From Prevotellaceae bacterium UBA4332 (GTDB lineage: Bacteria; Bacteroidota; Bacteroidia; Bacteroidales; Bacteroidaceae): a stretch of DNA of 64,000 nucleotides. The stretch lies in the NCBI GenBank assembly GCA_002394365.1, contig DGTQ01000017.1, forward strand, positions 264,921-328,920, given 5' to 3'. Below, piece by piece: positions 1 through 8,536 of this stretch (position 1 is the stretch's first letter; each line of letters starts with the position of its first letter). The notes under the pieces are model-generated. The model saw only the letters and a list, made by a program, of their open reading frames with translations, did not search any database and was not told the DNA's origin. A program made the translations under genes and the position numbers.

Positions 1-924
1 TGATTGTTGTGCTCCACAATATGGGCAGGGATAAGTGTCTAATGATGTGACCCTTCCGTCTTGCATTTTTACTCCATACTTCCAGTAAACATATTCTTTT
101 CCGCAAGAAGGACATACCATAACGTCACTCCATAAAACAAAATTAATTTTTCCAGTTGGATTGCCTTGGGAATTAGTTGTTGTGTACATCCAACCACATT
201 CTTCCTCAAGTTCTTTTTGTATCTTGGCAATTTCCTTTCTCAATTTCATCCCATCTATAGGCATATTATAGAAGTGTGAAATATGCGAAGCATATGGAGA
301 CAAGTCACCACATATAGCATGACGTTTACCCCATCGTGGTTTACTACCGTATAGAGAAAGCCATTCGTCATTAATTCGCATAGCAATTTCATCTGTTGCA
401 TTGGCACAAGTCGATGCAGCGACACCCGTCATGCCTGTTCCTGCAAAACCATCAAACACAATATCCCCAGGCTGTGTGTAATGGAGAATGTAACGCATTA
501 TAGCTGGATGTGGAACTTTTGTATGATATGGATGAGCTGTATATACTGGATTGTTTTTACCTTCGCTAACATCATTAGCATACGGCTCCTTCACCTCAAA
601 GTCAGCCTTACGTTTCCCTTCACGTTGAAGTTCTTTTTTCTCTTCTTCCCACTGTGCAATAAAGTCATTCAGCCAAGGATTAGGGCAAGCTATATAGTAT
701 GGAGGGTCGGAGAGATTGATAATATCATCATCCTCTCCAATAGGGAAACCCTCTATCTTGCGAAGCTCAGGCAAACGACGGCGCAGCTCTTCGCGGAAAT
801 ACTGACGACGTTCCTCATCGTTTTTGAATGTGAGTCCGAAAGCAGTCACTGGACCTTGCTCAGCCTGCTTTTGTGGATTGAGTTGGTCAAGATAATCGTC
901 TGAGAAAAATTTATCTGAAGCCAT
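1..924 (-). CDS. pglX: BREX-type adenine-specific DNA methyltransferase (PglX-like), N-terminal 308 residues, cut by window edge
   Basis: Amino-terminal part of a DNA adenine methyltransferase; the frame runs off the left end, so the C-terminus is not visible. The N6-adenine catalytic motif DPPYY lies at residues 73-77 and the SAM-binding FDGFAGTG at 158-165, so the catalytic motif precedes the SAM motif, as in beta-class enzymes. A zinc-ribbon-like pair follows: CPSC at 271-274 and CPYC at 300-303. The ATG at 924 lies 9 nt after the stop of the BrxC-like gene, so the genes are very probably co-transcribed. In BREX the methylase marks host DNA and is needed for phage exclusion. A type III restriction Mod subunit is the main alternative, but the upstream BrxC-like and BrxF-like genes favour BREX. 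Methylase activity is clear; the PglX assignment rests on context. Confidence 0.78.
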   Translation of the reverse strand, partial: MASDKFFSDDYLDQLNPQKQAEQGPVTAFGLTFKNDEERRQYFREELRRRLPELRKIEGFPIGEDDDIINLSDPPYYIACPNPWLNDFIAQWEEEKKELQREGKRKADFEVKEPYANDVSEGKNNPVYTAHPYHTKVPHPAIMRYILHYTQPGDIVFDGFAGTGMTGVAASTCANATDEIAMRINDEWLSLYGSKPRWGKRHAICGDLSPYASHISHFYNMPIDGMKLRKEIAKIQKELEEECGWMYTTTNSQGNPTGKINFVLWSDVMVCPSCGKEYVYWKYGVKMQDGRVTSLDTYPCPYCGAQQS

Positions 925-933
925 AATATTGCG

Positions 934-3900
934 TTATTTGATGATGATTCTTATATCTTCGTATTTCTTTCCTTGTTGCCTTTGCTCATTGATAATATCC
1001 TCTATAAGGGAAGAAAGAGCATTGCGGGCAGAATCAATATCGAGCGGTCGATTAAAGCGAGACTTGAAACTATCCATTGTGAGTTCCACCACGTTAAAGT
1101 TGGTTGAGAGCTTCTTTACTACCGTCAGCAGAGGATGAACATACTGTGCAGTAAGAGAGACATGACCAGATACAAACTCGTCAAACAATGTTGCTTCCTG
1201 TTGTGAAAGCATCTGCTTGTTCTGTTGTGCCATCGGGTCTTCAAGGGCTGCCTTTATCTGTTCTTCCATGCCAACATGTATGGCAGCTATCTCTTGTTTC
1301 AACTCTTTTAGGTTAGGCAGAGGCTTGCCTCCTTCGGAAACAGGATTGAAGTTTTGGAAAGGCGTCTGCATAATGGTCTGCTTCGTCACGGTAGGTGAAG
1401 CTATACGAACATCATTTAGTTTCTGCCTCCATGAGTCATATTCATACAGGTTAATGATACTCAGGCTGGCATCAGCCTGTACTGCCTGAGCAACCGTTTC
1501 AGCAACCTGTCGTTCAGGCATGTTCTTGATAGCAGTAAGCTGTGCCTCTTCTGTGGCAGGTAGATGAGCAGCCACGTATGCAGCCAAATAGTAGTCGGCA
1601 TAACGCTCCTTCAGTTGTTCAAGTTCCTGCATGTACTGTTTGCGCTGCGCATCGCCTTTGACAATAACATCGCTCAAACGATCTATAGCCGCTTCCATAT
1701 CAGATTTTAATGCAGAATCAGCGACATAGCGTTTCGCCTCACTCAGATAGCTGATGATGAACTTAAACTTCTCTACTTCGTCCAACAGTTTCTCCCACTT
1801 CAGCAAGTCACCTTTGTCAGTGACAAGTTTCTCATGAATCTGTTCTTTGGTCCACTGAAGATTGCGGAGCTTGGCTTTCGTATTGTAATTGCGTACCTTA
1901 TCACACAAACCTTTTAGAGCGTCCAAACGGTTACAGAGTACTGTACCATCGAAAGGACTCAACACTTCAACACCAGCAAGCATGATACCATCACGGAGTT
2001 GATGAGAGATGGTGACAGCCTTTGTTGCCAGTTGCTGAGCTGCTGTAAGCAAGTCGGCAAAGAAAGGAGAATCAGGGATGTCTATTTCAGCTGTACGGTC
2101 ACTACCTAATAAGCCAAGGCTTAACTCACGAACCAATGGGATGTTAATGCCCTTTGGTGGAGCAATGTGCGAAAAGGTGTAAAAATCGTGATTGCTGAGA
2201 TTGACAATCTTTTCGATATTGCCAGCATTAATATGTGTACTATCGCCCAGGACTATCTCAATTTCTCCAAGCTGTGCCATAGCCGCCATTACGACAAATT
2301 CCAAGTCTGCCTCTATTTCGAAATCAATGGTGACATACTGCTCTTCATAGAACTGCTTCAATATATCAGAGCGATTGAGCACCTGACCGCCACGCTGCTC
2401 CAGTTTGTTCTTCAAACTCTGGGCGTACTGCGAGTGGTCTGTTGAAAGATGTCCATCGGTCCACAATCCAAGACCGTTCAAGATGGCAGTACCCAAACTA
2501 CTGGCAGATTGTGGAGTAGCAATAGCAATACGTGCCGCCTTTAATACATTCTCACGATTCTTGTTTCCAAGAGGATATGGTAGGTTGGAGAACTTTGGGT
2601 AGTGCTTGCATTGTTCACAGAAGAGGTTTTCAAGAATATCTGATGCCACATTACTCAACATGCTCATTTTGTCCTCTCCTTGAGGGTTGAGTGACGAAAG
2701 CGGATGTTTCTCTCCATTGAACTCCACCACGCAACTTTGCAAGAACTCATTATTGAATTTCTCGCGAGCAGATTTAAAGTATTCATCTTTCACAATCTTA
2801 TAGTTCGGCTTCTCTATAGAACTGGCTCCTGTGATAAGTGCCTGTGAAGCTCCATAAAGTGTAACCGCATCACGGAAATCTTGACTCAACGTATCGAAAA
2901 GGAAAAAGATTCCGTCCTCTTCGGGTTGATGCTTTGCTGACTCCTTATCAAAGATTGGCATGAAGTACAGGTAGAAATGCTGCTTCGGCTGCGTAGTAGA
3001 TTTGGCATTGGGATTGCCCATGAAGATGTAGCCATCCAAACGGACATTGTGAGATTTCCAATTGACACTGTGATCCCATATTCGGAAGTTAGGACGATAA
3101 ACATTCCAATCTACAGGCATTATCTCAGCAAGGAAATCATAGAAATATTCATCTTTCACATTCTCAGGCATCGTGGCAGCATAGTTGATGACATTTTGCT
3201 TATAGTTGACACCACCCTCTATACGCAAATGATACTCCAGATTCTCCTCATTGCGTTCAAAATATTGACCTATGGTTGCCTTAACAATGTTGTTGAGAGT
3301 TGTGGTGATAGAGAGGTCAACCAATTCGTCAAAGTTTGTTGCTATAGGGTCAACAAAGCAAAGGTCATTGGCCAATGACTCTGCCAACACACCATTCGTT
3401 TTGGTTAGGTCTGACTGCAATATTTTAATTGCAGATGCAGCCACAATACGGTGAGCCAAAGGTTTCTTTGGTGAACGACCGCCAGTAAAATAGTCATCTA
3501 TCTTCTGGTCAACAAGTGATGTTATCTCTGAAACCTTCCGCACATCAGGGATTGCCATCAGGTCTTGTGTACGCTGCATGTCCTCCCAATAGGAGTCGTA
3601 GCAAATTAAGCCAGGCTCCTTCTCGGGAACATCTTTATCAAGCATCGTTTCAAAACGACGTGAAAGCACTTTCAACACTTCGCGCTGGTTTTTACCAACA
3701 CGGATTTGCTGGAAGTTGTCAAAATATGAGGGATGAACTGGATAAAGATTGACAAAAGTGTCAAGGTCGTGACTCAGGTCAGGGAATAACGTAATAAACT
3801 TCTGCAAATGCTCCTTAATAGCTTGCTGCTGATGGGCGTTTTTGCGCAAGAGACGTTCCTGCACGATGAACTGCACATCAGACTTCTCAATCTTCAAATC

Positions 3901-4626
3901 GGTATAACGATCAGCTACGTGGCTAAGCATATCAGCAGCGAACTGGAATTCTGGCGCCTGATATATCAACTCCTGCACACCAAATACCATACGGAATTTT
4001 GTGCGGTCGGACATATGACCAAGTGCTTGCAATACTTGAAGGTCGCTTCCTAATAAATGGGGTTGAGCATGACCTTGCAAATAAGAAAGCATCTCGTCTA
4101 TGACAAACATAAAACCCTTATCTGGGTATGCATCCTCAAATGCGGCAAGCATCTTTTCCAATTTGTCATAGTAAGGTACAGGGCGATTGTCCTCATAAAT
4201 ACTATAATCAACGCCCCATTCTTCGAGATATTTATCAATCTGATAGGTAATCATATCCCACAAGGAATCGGTTCCGCTAATTTCGAAGCGTACCACCTTA
4301 TAGCGACCGGCAATCTTCTGTAAACACTCCTTTACCTTCTGATTACTGAGGAATTCGAGATAATGAGCATCTTCTGCAATGATAGAGAAAAGCGACATCA
4401 AGTGAGATTTACCAGTACCATAGTTACCAACTATCTGCAACCCCCTGGTCTCTTGGGTAGAATCCAAGTCAAGCTCTCGACATATACGGGGAATAATAAA
4501 GTTCTCGAATGCATTGGAGCAAACGAATGTCTTGACCAGACGGTCACGATAAGTGTCATCACTGAGTTTGTCAAATTTGATAATCTCATCAACAGACTCA
4601 AACTGGATTAAATCTTTATATTTCAT
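934..4626 (-). CDS. brxC: BrxC/PglY-like giant P-loop ATPase of a BREX system (DUF6079-like)
   Basis: A 1230-residue cytoplasmic ATPase. Walker A is GNYGTGKS at residues 67-74 and a Walker B-like MFVIDE is at 173-178, both in the N-terminal quarter. The rest is a long, mostly helical region with charged coiled-coil-like stretches, for example around residues 950-1050. Size, the early P-loop and the position between a small BrxF-like gene and a large adenine methylase fit BrxC/PglY of BREX; I also recall this type as DUF6079, from memory only. BrxC is a core BREX component, but its exact role is unsettled. The start ATG at 4626 is 12 nt after the upstream gene and the stop is 9 nt before the methylase start, a compact operon. 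No frameshift is seen. Confidence 0.8.
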   Translation of the reverse strand: MKYKDLIQFESVDEIIKFDKLSDDTYRDRLVKTFVCSNAFENFIIPRICRELDLDSTQETRGLQIVGNYGTGKSHLMSLFSIIAEDAHYLEFLSNQKVKECLQKIAGRYKVVRFEISGTDSLWDMITYQIDKYLEEWGVDYSIYEDNRPVPYYDKLEKMLAAFEDAYPDKGFMFVIDEMLSYLQGHAQPHLLGSDLQVLQALGHMSDRTKFRMVFGVQELIYQAPEFQFAADMLSHVADRYTDLKIEKSDVQFIVQERLLRKNAHQQQAIKEHLQKFITLFPDLSHDLDTFVNLYPVHPSYFDNFQQIRVGKNQREVLKVLSRRFETMLDKDVPEKEPGLICYDSYWEDMQRTQDLMAIPDVRKVSEITSLVDQKIDDYFTGGRSPKKPLAHRIVAASAIKILQSDLTKTNGVLAESLANDLCFVDPIATNFDELVDLSITTTLNNIVKATIGQYFERNEENLEYHLRIEGGVNYKQNVINYAATMPENVKDEYFYDFLAEIMPVDWNVYRPNFRIWDHSVNWKSHNVRLDGYIFMGNPNAKSTTQPKQHFYLYFMPIFDKESAKHQPEEDGIFFLFDTLSQDFRDAVTLYGASQALITGASSIEKPNYKIVKDEYFKSAREKFNNEFLQSCVVEFNGEKHPLSSLNPQGEDKMSMLSNVASDILENLFCEQCKHYPKFSNLPYPLGNKNRENVLKAARIAIATPQSASSLGTAILNGLGLWTDGHLSTDHSQYAQSLKNKLEQRGGQVLNRSDILKQFYEEQYVTIDFEIEADLEFVVMAAMAQLGEIEIVLGDSTHINAGNIEKIVNLSNHDFYTFSHIAPPKGINIPLVRELSLGLLGSDRTAEIDIPDSPFFADLLTAAQQLATKAVTISHQLRDGIMLAGVEVLSPFDGTVLCNRLDALKGLCDKVRNYNTKAKLRNLQWTKEQIHEKLVTDKGDLLKWEKLLDEVEKFKFIISYLSEAKRYVADSALKSDMEAAIDRLSDVIVKGDAQRKQYMQELEQLKERYADYYLAAYVAAHLPATEEAQLTAIKNMPERQVAETVAQAVQADASLSIINLYEYDSWRQKLNDVRIASPTVTKQTIMQTPFQNFNPVSEGGKPLPNLKELKQEIAAIHVGMEEQIKAALEDPMAQQNKQMLSQQEATLFDEFVSGHVSLTAQYVHPLLTVVKKLSTNFNVVELTMDSFKSRFNRPLDIDSARNALSSLIEDIINEQRQQGKKYEDIRIIIK

Positions 4627-4638
4627 ATGCTTGCCATT

Positions 4639-5229
4639 TTATAATAATTCGATGTAGTTGATCCCCTCTAACGAAACAGAATAATCGCGGGAACATCCTT
4701 GGGTAAGGAAAAGATGCTTGTCTTGTACATGCCCTTTTCCTACATCAAGAAGTAATATCATATTCTGTGACCACCTGTCAAGAAAGCCTTCCAAATCAAT
4801 TTTCAAAAGCGGTTCAAACAAAATTCCGATGTTTGTTAGCGCAAGATACTCACCAAATTCTTCAGATTTACATATATGGGAACGAAGCAAGACATTAAGA
4901 CGATCCTGTACTCGCATGGATAAGCGACGATCACTAATCTTGTCCTCAATAAAAGCACTTATCTCAAGGCCCACGTCAATGTAGTCAAAACCAACTATGC
5001 AACCATCTGATATGACCAGATGATTGCGCGATGGACTGGATAAGAATGCCTTCAGTATTCCCATTATATAGCAAAAGAACTCCCAAGCCGTGTCTCGACA
5101 GGCGACCAAGCCCTTTTTACACAGCAAGGAAGTTCCATTATTCTTTCTATTTTGCCTTATGGCATTTTTGTGGTCTTTATCGAGAATATCCGCAACCCGA
5201 TTGAAGCACGAAATGGAGGCTTGCCCCAT
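4639..5229 (-). CDS. brxF: BrxF-like first gene of the BREX operon, with degenerate P-loop
   Basis: A 196-residue protein and the first gene of the leftward operon. Its C-terminal half resembles what I remember of BREX-3 BrxF: FDYIDVGLEIS, then ILFEPLLKIDLEGFLDRWSQ, then a short beta region with LTQGCSRDYS (family pattern about LFDPxLKxDxxxxLxxLSRN, then a PGHxEY-like end). BrxF is described as P-loop-containing, but where Walker A should stand, just before FDYIDV, this protein reads SSPSRNHLVISDG with no GKT or GKS, so nucleotide binding is doubtful. About 60 extra residues precede this region. An in-frame TGA lies upstream, so 5229 is the first possible ATG. The 18-bp inverted repeat sits four bases upstream of that codon. 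The BrxF call is from memory of the family pattern, so moderate. Confidence 0.55.
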   Translation of the reverse strand: MGQASISCFNRVADILDKDHKNAIRQNRKNNGTSLLCKKGLVACRDTAWEFFCYIMGILKAFLSSPSRNHLVISDGCIVGFDYIDVGLEISAFIEDKISDRRLSMRVQDRLNVLLRSHICKSEEFGEYLALTNIGILFEPLLKIDLEGFLDRWSQNMILLLDVGKGHVQDKHLFLTQGCSRDYSVSLEGINYIELL

Positions 5230-5232
5230 TCG

Positions 5233-5420
5233 TCTCTTTCTAAGAGACGGAGAGAATCAAAAAGTCACTGATATTCCTCTATTTCCGATAGTTTTGCATG
5301 GTGTTTTGCTAAACAAAGTATAAAAATGATATGCCAAAAGCGTGTTTTCTTATTAAATAATGTGTATTTTGACCCAAAATTAGTATCTTTGTACTCAAAT
5401 ATCCGTCTCTTAGAAAGAGA
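5233..5420. repeat. Putative invertible promoter segment: 18-bp inverted repeats flanking 152 bp
   Basis: TCTCTTTCTAAGAGACGG (5233-5250) and its exact reverse complement CCGTCTCTTAGAAAGAGA (5403-5420) bracket 152 bp; identity stops sharply on both sides. Each arm is itself partly palindromic (CGTCTCTT, TCT, AAGAGACG on the left). The enclosed DNA has no gene but carries a promoter-like site on the plus strand. The left arm is four bases from the start codon of the BREX operon and the right arm is 28 bp from the end of a tyrosine recombinase gene. This is the usual layout of recombinase-flipped promoters in Bacteroidales. In the orientation present here the promoter faces away from the operon. 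Inversion itself is inferred. Confidence 0.7.
5361..5391 (+). promoter_or_regulatory. Promoter inside the invertible segment, pointing away from the BREX operon
   Basis: A perfect Bacteroidetes -7 element TATCTTTG lies at 5384-5391, with TGTG (one mismatch to TTTG) at 5361-5364 and a 19-bp spacer. Transcription would run rightward into the antisense side of the recombinase gene, where no plus-strand gene is visible. If the segment flipped, the -7 box would fall at 5262-5269 facing left, putting the RNA start about 25 nt before the BrxF-like start codon. Confidence 0.6.
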
Positions 5421-5448
5421 TTGAGAAATTTGCTAAACAAATCCTTGT

Positions 5449-6642
5449 TTACAACAATCCCAGAATCATCTTATTTGCTTTATCGACTACTGACGTTTCC
5501 AATGAAGCGAGGTATATTTGTGTCGTTGCTTCTGAGTCATGTCCCATTCCTTCACTGATAACAGACAAAGGAACATTCTTTGCCTTGGCTGCACTCGCCC
5601 ATGAATGACGAGCCACATACATAGTCAGCGGTCGCTGGAGTTTTAGCATTGTAGATAGCTCCTTCAAGCGATAGTTGACCAGATGCAGTGCATTGTCATA
5701 TTGCCTCCGCTCATCCCCTTTCTCTTTGATGATAGGGAGTAGATAAACAGTCTTGTTTTCAGGGTATTTGGCAATGATTTCAGCCATGCACTTCTCCCAC
5801 TTGATACTCAGCTCCTGTCCTGTCTTTCGTCTGCGATAAGTCAGGATTCCGTTCTGAAGGTCAGTCCTTTTGAGATAAGCCATATCCACAAAAGACATGC
5901 CTCTAGTGTAAAAGCTGAACATGAACATGTCACGGGCAAAGTCCAATGATGGTTTCATGGACAAGTCCAACTCCTTCAGGGCTTTGATTGCCTTGATAGG
6001 TATAGCTCGTTTCACCGTCTTATCCACTCCTGTATAGACGTGCCGGAATGGATAGTTCTGTGCTGTCAATCCTTTCTCCACAGCACGATTATAGACCGCC
6101 CGAAGATTACGCATATAGAACGAAATGGTGTTCATGCGTACCTCTCTGGTTTTCAAGTAAGCTTCATACATGATCATCATGTCAGATGTGATACCATCGA
6201 GTGGAACATCCTGCTCGCCTCGAAAAGCCATGAAACTTTTGAGTGTAGCCGTGTATGTCTCTGAAGTTCGGACTTTACCCAACTGTTTCAGTTGAGCTAT
6301 GACACCATGCATAAAGGTAAAGAGGGAGGACTCCTTGGTCAGTTTATGGAACACGGTGATCACGTCGTCTGCCGTAAAGCGACGACGCTCCGTTTCCAAT
6401 AAGCGGACGACCTTTTCCAGACGGGCCACATCCCATGCCAGACGTTCTTGAATCCCCAACAGGAGATTGGAGCGGTTACCATTTACGATAACGCTTTCTG
6501 ATTCTGCATCCCATTCCTCTGCAAAGACCTTATAATCAGTATTCAACTGACGGACTACCCGATTGTGGATAATCTGGAAATAGAGACCTCCCTCCTTGCC
6601 ATCCACCGTGGATGGTCTGAACTTTACCTTTATTGATGTCAT
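5449..6642 (-). CDS. Tyrosine recombinase (site-specific DNA recombinase/integrase)
   Basis: A Bacteroidetes-type tyrosine recombinase of about 397 residues with an N-terminal SAM-like DNA-binding part and a C-terminal catalytic domain. Catalytic motifs are visible in order: FYTRGMSFVDMAYL (Arg I), the beta-hairpin Lys in RRKTGQELSIKW, YVARHSWAS (Arg II; the usual His is Tyr-like, common in this phylum), GMGHDS, and IYLASLE with the nucleophilic Tyr. The start at 6642 is chosen because AAAGGG lies 8 nt upstream; 6648 is also possible, and longer frames would overlap the upstream gene. It follows the mobilization genes closely and may be co-transcribed with them. Its 3' end is 28 bp from the inverted repeats, so it is the obvious candidate for flipping that segment; it could equally be an extra integrase of the mobile element. 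Confidence 0.88.
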   Translation of the reverse strand: MTSIKVKFRPSTVDGKEGGLYFQIIHNRVVRQLNTDYKVFAEEWDAESESVIVNGNRSNLLLGIQERLAWDVARLEKVVRLLETERRRFTADDVITVFHKLTKESSLFTFMHGVIAQLKQLGKVRTSETYTATLKSFMAFRGEQDVPLDGITSDMMIMYEAYLKTREVRMNTISFYMRNLRAVYNRAVEKGLTAQNYPFRHVYTGVDKTVKRAIPIKAIKALKELDLSMKPSLDFARDMFMFSFYTRGMSFVDMAYLKRTDLQNGILTYRRRKTGQELSIKWEKCMAEIIAKYPENKTVYLLPIIKEKGDERRQYDNALHLVNYRLKELSTMLKLQRPLTMYVARHSWASAAKAKNVPLSVISEGMGHDSEATTQIYLASLETSVVDKANKMILGLL

Positions 6643-6658
6643 AGGCATACCCTTTATG

Positions 6659-7291
6659 TTATATTCCTGAGTGAATAAGGATGGCATGATACATCTGGTG
6701 CATCCTGGCATTGTCAACAGCCATGATACAAGTCAGAAAAACAGAGACGAACCAGACACTCACCATGATAATGATAAGCCAGTGCTTGAAATAAGAGGAT
6801 GTGAAGAAACATTTGATATGATACCAAGGCAAGTGGAGGAATAGGTATGCAAACATCCCCTTTGTTGACTGAGACTGCTGTGGTTTCAAAACTGTTTCTG
6901 TAGGTAACGGTTCATGGATGACCACAGTCGTAACAGGTGATGTAACGGTATTGCGGTTCTTAATGATTTCCATTGCTTCAGTCAAAAGGGCTTGATATTT
7001 ATTCAACAATTCCTCCGCTTTCGCCAGTTTGCTATCCTCTTCACCATCTACTACAATCTCAGCTTTATTCTCTTTGAGATACTTCACTAATGCCTCATGG
7101 ATAGCACTGGTAGCATTGAACTGATGCCTGAGAGAGTTGTATTCGCTGTCAAAACCATCTTTCTGTGCTATTACCCGAAGATAACCGTTCTGTTGGTTGA
7201 TAAGCCCAGCAAGATTGTCTATTTTTGAAATAAGTTCATCAAACGAGGTCGTTGGCTCGTCCTTCAATGGAGTGAGTCTGTTTTTTGCCAT
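6659..7291 (-). CDS. Mobilizable-element protein of unknown function with one C-terminal membrane segment
   Basis: A 210-residue protein I cannot assign to a family. The first 130 residues are charged and probably helical, with coiled-coil character (for example LAKAEELLNKYQALLTEAMEII). A Pro/Thr/Gln-rich linker follows, then a hydrophobic segment near residues 170-192 (HWLIIIMVSVWFVSVFL) that should anchor it in the inner membrane, leaving a short tail. It starts 3 nt after the relaxase gene, so the two are very likely translated together, and it precedes the recombinase. The position suggests an accessory mobilization role, perhaps linking the relaxosome to the membrane; this is inference only. 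Confidence 0.65.
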   Translation of the reverse strand: MAKNRLTPLKDEPTTSFDELISKIDNLAGLINQQNGYLRVIAQKDGFDSEYNSLRHQFNATSAIHEALVKYLKENKAEIVVDGEEDSKLAKAEELLNKYQALLTEAMEIIKNRNTVTSPVTTVVIHEPLPTETVLKPQQSQSTKGMFAYLFLHLPWYHIKCFFTSSYFKHWLIIIMVSVWFVSVFLTCIMAVDNARMHQMYHAILIHSGI

Positions 7292-7294
7292 AAT

Positions 7295-8176
7295 TTATCT
7301 TTTACGTTTACGTGGTATATAATTGTTTTTCTTATCTCTATCCTTGTCGTCATCGTCCTTGGAACTGGAACCGCCTCCACCACCAGATGATGGTACGACA
7401 TGCGGTTGCAACAGCATTTCTGTCACGGCTGCACCGATGCCATTGGCTGTCTCCAAGAATTGATTGATGCTGTCGTAACTCAGCGAATGGTCTATCCTGC
7501 CACCTGCAAAGGTGACGTTGCTTTCGTTGTCGGTGAAGGTCACTCCGCGAACGCTGCCATTGCTGTCTCGGACAAAATCCAGCGAAATGCCCTTGGGCGA
7601 GAGTACCTTGCACAAATCTTGCCATGAGCTACAACCTTTCAGGGATGCATTTACCTCATCATAGATACGATACTTGATGACATCCTTGCCCTTCAAGCGT
7701 TCACGACGAACATTCTTCTTGCCCTTGCCAAAGGTGAGTCCGTACTCTCTGGTCAAAGCCTTGGTAATAGCTGCAGACTTGCGGAAGTTACAGTCTCCCA
7801 TAATGGCATCACCCTCGTTATTGACTCTGTTATAGACAATGTGAACGTGAGGATGTGGCTGATCTTGGTGGCGGAACACAACGAACTGCGTGTTGACGAT
7901 TCCCATCCTCCGCATATACTCTCGGGCAATCTGTGCCATCAGGTCATTATTCACCTTTTTCTTATCGTTAGGCGAGAAGCTGAGTGAGATATGACCGACG
8001 AAGTTTTTGACTCCAGGACGGGCTTTTGCCTGTGCCTTGAAACTGGCAGTGATAACGGCATTGGAAGTAAGACTTACTCCATAGGATGCCACTACTACTG
8101 CATCCTTCTTCACTATGTCGTTGGCATAGTTGACCAGTCCACCGAAGTTGTTTCCTGTATGAATCTTTGCTATCAT
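7295..8176 (-). CDS. MOB-family relaxase (mobilization nuclease)
   Basis: A 293-residue relaxase, which would nick one strand at oriT and lead DNA into a recipient using a conjugation machine supplied by another element. The metal-binding three-histidine motif is HPHVHIVYN (His 108, 110 and 112), with H103 nearby. The likely nucleophilic Tyr lies in the N-terminal motif region (Y17 in GGLVNYANDI, or Y32). GHISLSFSPND at 61-71 matches the relaxase core. The C-terminus is a basic, Asp/Lys-rich tail that may bind DNA. It is short and lacks a helicase or primase domain, as in small Bacteroides mobilization proteins. The start is 3 nt after the relaxosome protein gene. Confidence 0.88.
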   Translation of the reverse strand: MIAKIHTGNNFGGLVNYANDIVKKDAVVVASYGVSLTSNAVITASFKAQAKARPGVKNFVGHISLSFSPNDKKKVNNDLMAQIAREYMRRMGIVNTQFVVFRHQDQPHPHVHIVYNRVNNEGDAIMGDCNFRKSAAITKALTREYGLTFGKGKKNVRRERLKGKDVIKYRIYDEVNASLKGCSSWQDLCKVLSPKGISLDFVRDSNGSVRGVTFTDNESNVTFAGGRIDHSLSYDSINQFLETANGIGAAVTEMLLQPHVVPSSGGGGGSSSKDDDDKDRDKKNNYIPRKRKR

Positions 8177-8179
8177 AGT

Positions 8180-8536
8180 TTATCTTTCACTTATTCGGAT
8201 TAGTAATTCATCGATATCATTTGCCAGATGCCGCACACGTTCTTCCATTTGAGAGAAGTGATAGATGTGTGCCTCGTGTGCCAGTTGATTCAGGTTGTTT
8301 GACATGCCTGTAAGGGAGCGAAGCAATGATGTCTCCTCTTTGGTAAAGGGCTCCTTGACATAGCCGTTGACAGTTAACTCATAAACCAGCGTGGAGAGGG
8401 ACATGCCTGTACGCCTACGTTTGTTCAACAGTTTCCTGTAGCTCTGCTCATCGAAATATACCTTGACAGGATGAGGTCGCAGCTCGCTTTCTGGCTTCCT
8501 TGGGCGACCGCCTTTGTTTGGGGTTGGGGTGTTCAT
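8180..8536 (-). CDS. Relaxosome accessory protein (MobC-like, ribbon-helix-helix)
   Basis: A protein of about 118 residues from the chosen ATG at 8536 (MNTPTPNKGGRPRK); an upstream ATG at 8569 would add 11 residues. The N-terminus has the GGRPRK basic motif, then HPVKVYFDEQSYRKLLNKRRRTGMSLSTLVYELTV in pieces that fit a ribbon-helix-helix DNA-binding fold, then a helical C-terminal part with MSNNLNQLAHEAH, typical of MobC-like proteins. Such proteins bind near oriT and help the relaxase. It lies directly upstream of the relaxase (3-nt gap), and the gene-free region upstream is where oriT would be expected. Confidence 0.8.
   Translation of the reverse strand: MNTPTPNKGGRPRKPESELRPHPVKVYFDEQSYRKLLNKRRRTGMSLSTLVYELTVNGYVKEPFTKEETSLLRSLTGMSNNLNQLAHEAHIYHFSQMEERVRHLANDIDELLIRISER

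Noticed and set aside
481..903. Rightward frame of 140 residues
   Set aside because: Lies antisense to the methylase, which has clear catalytic motifs; composition is not protein-like.
1..5229. DISARM or type III restriction instead of BREX
   Set aside because: No SNF2, DUF1998 or Res-type helicase in view; the early P-loop giant ATPase next to the methylase fits BREX better, though the left part is unseen.
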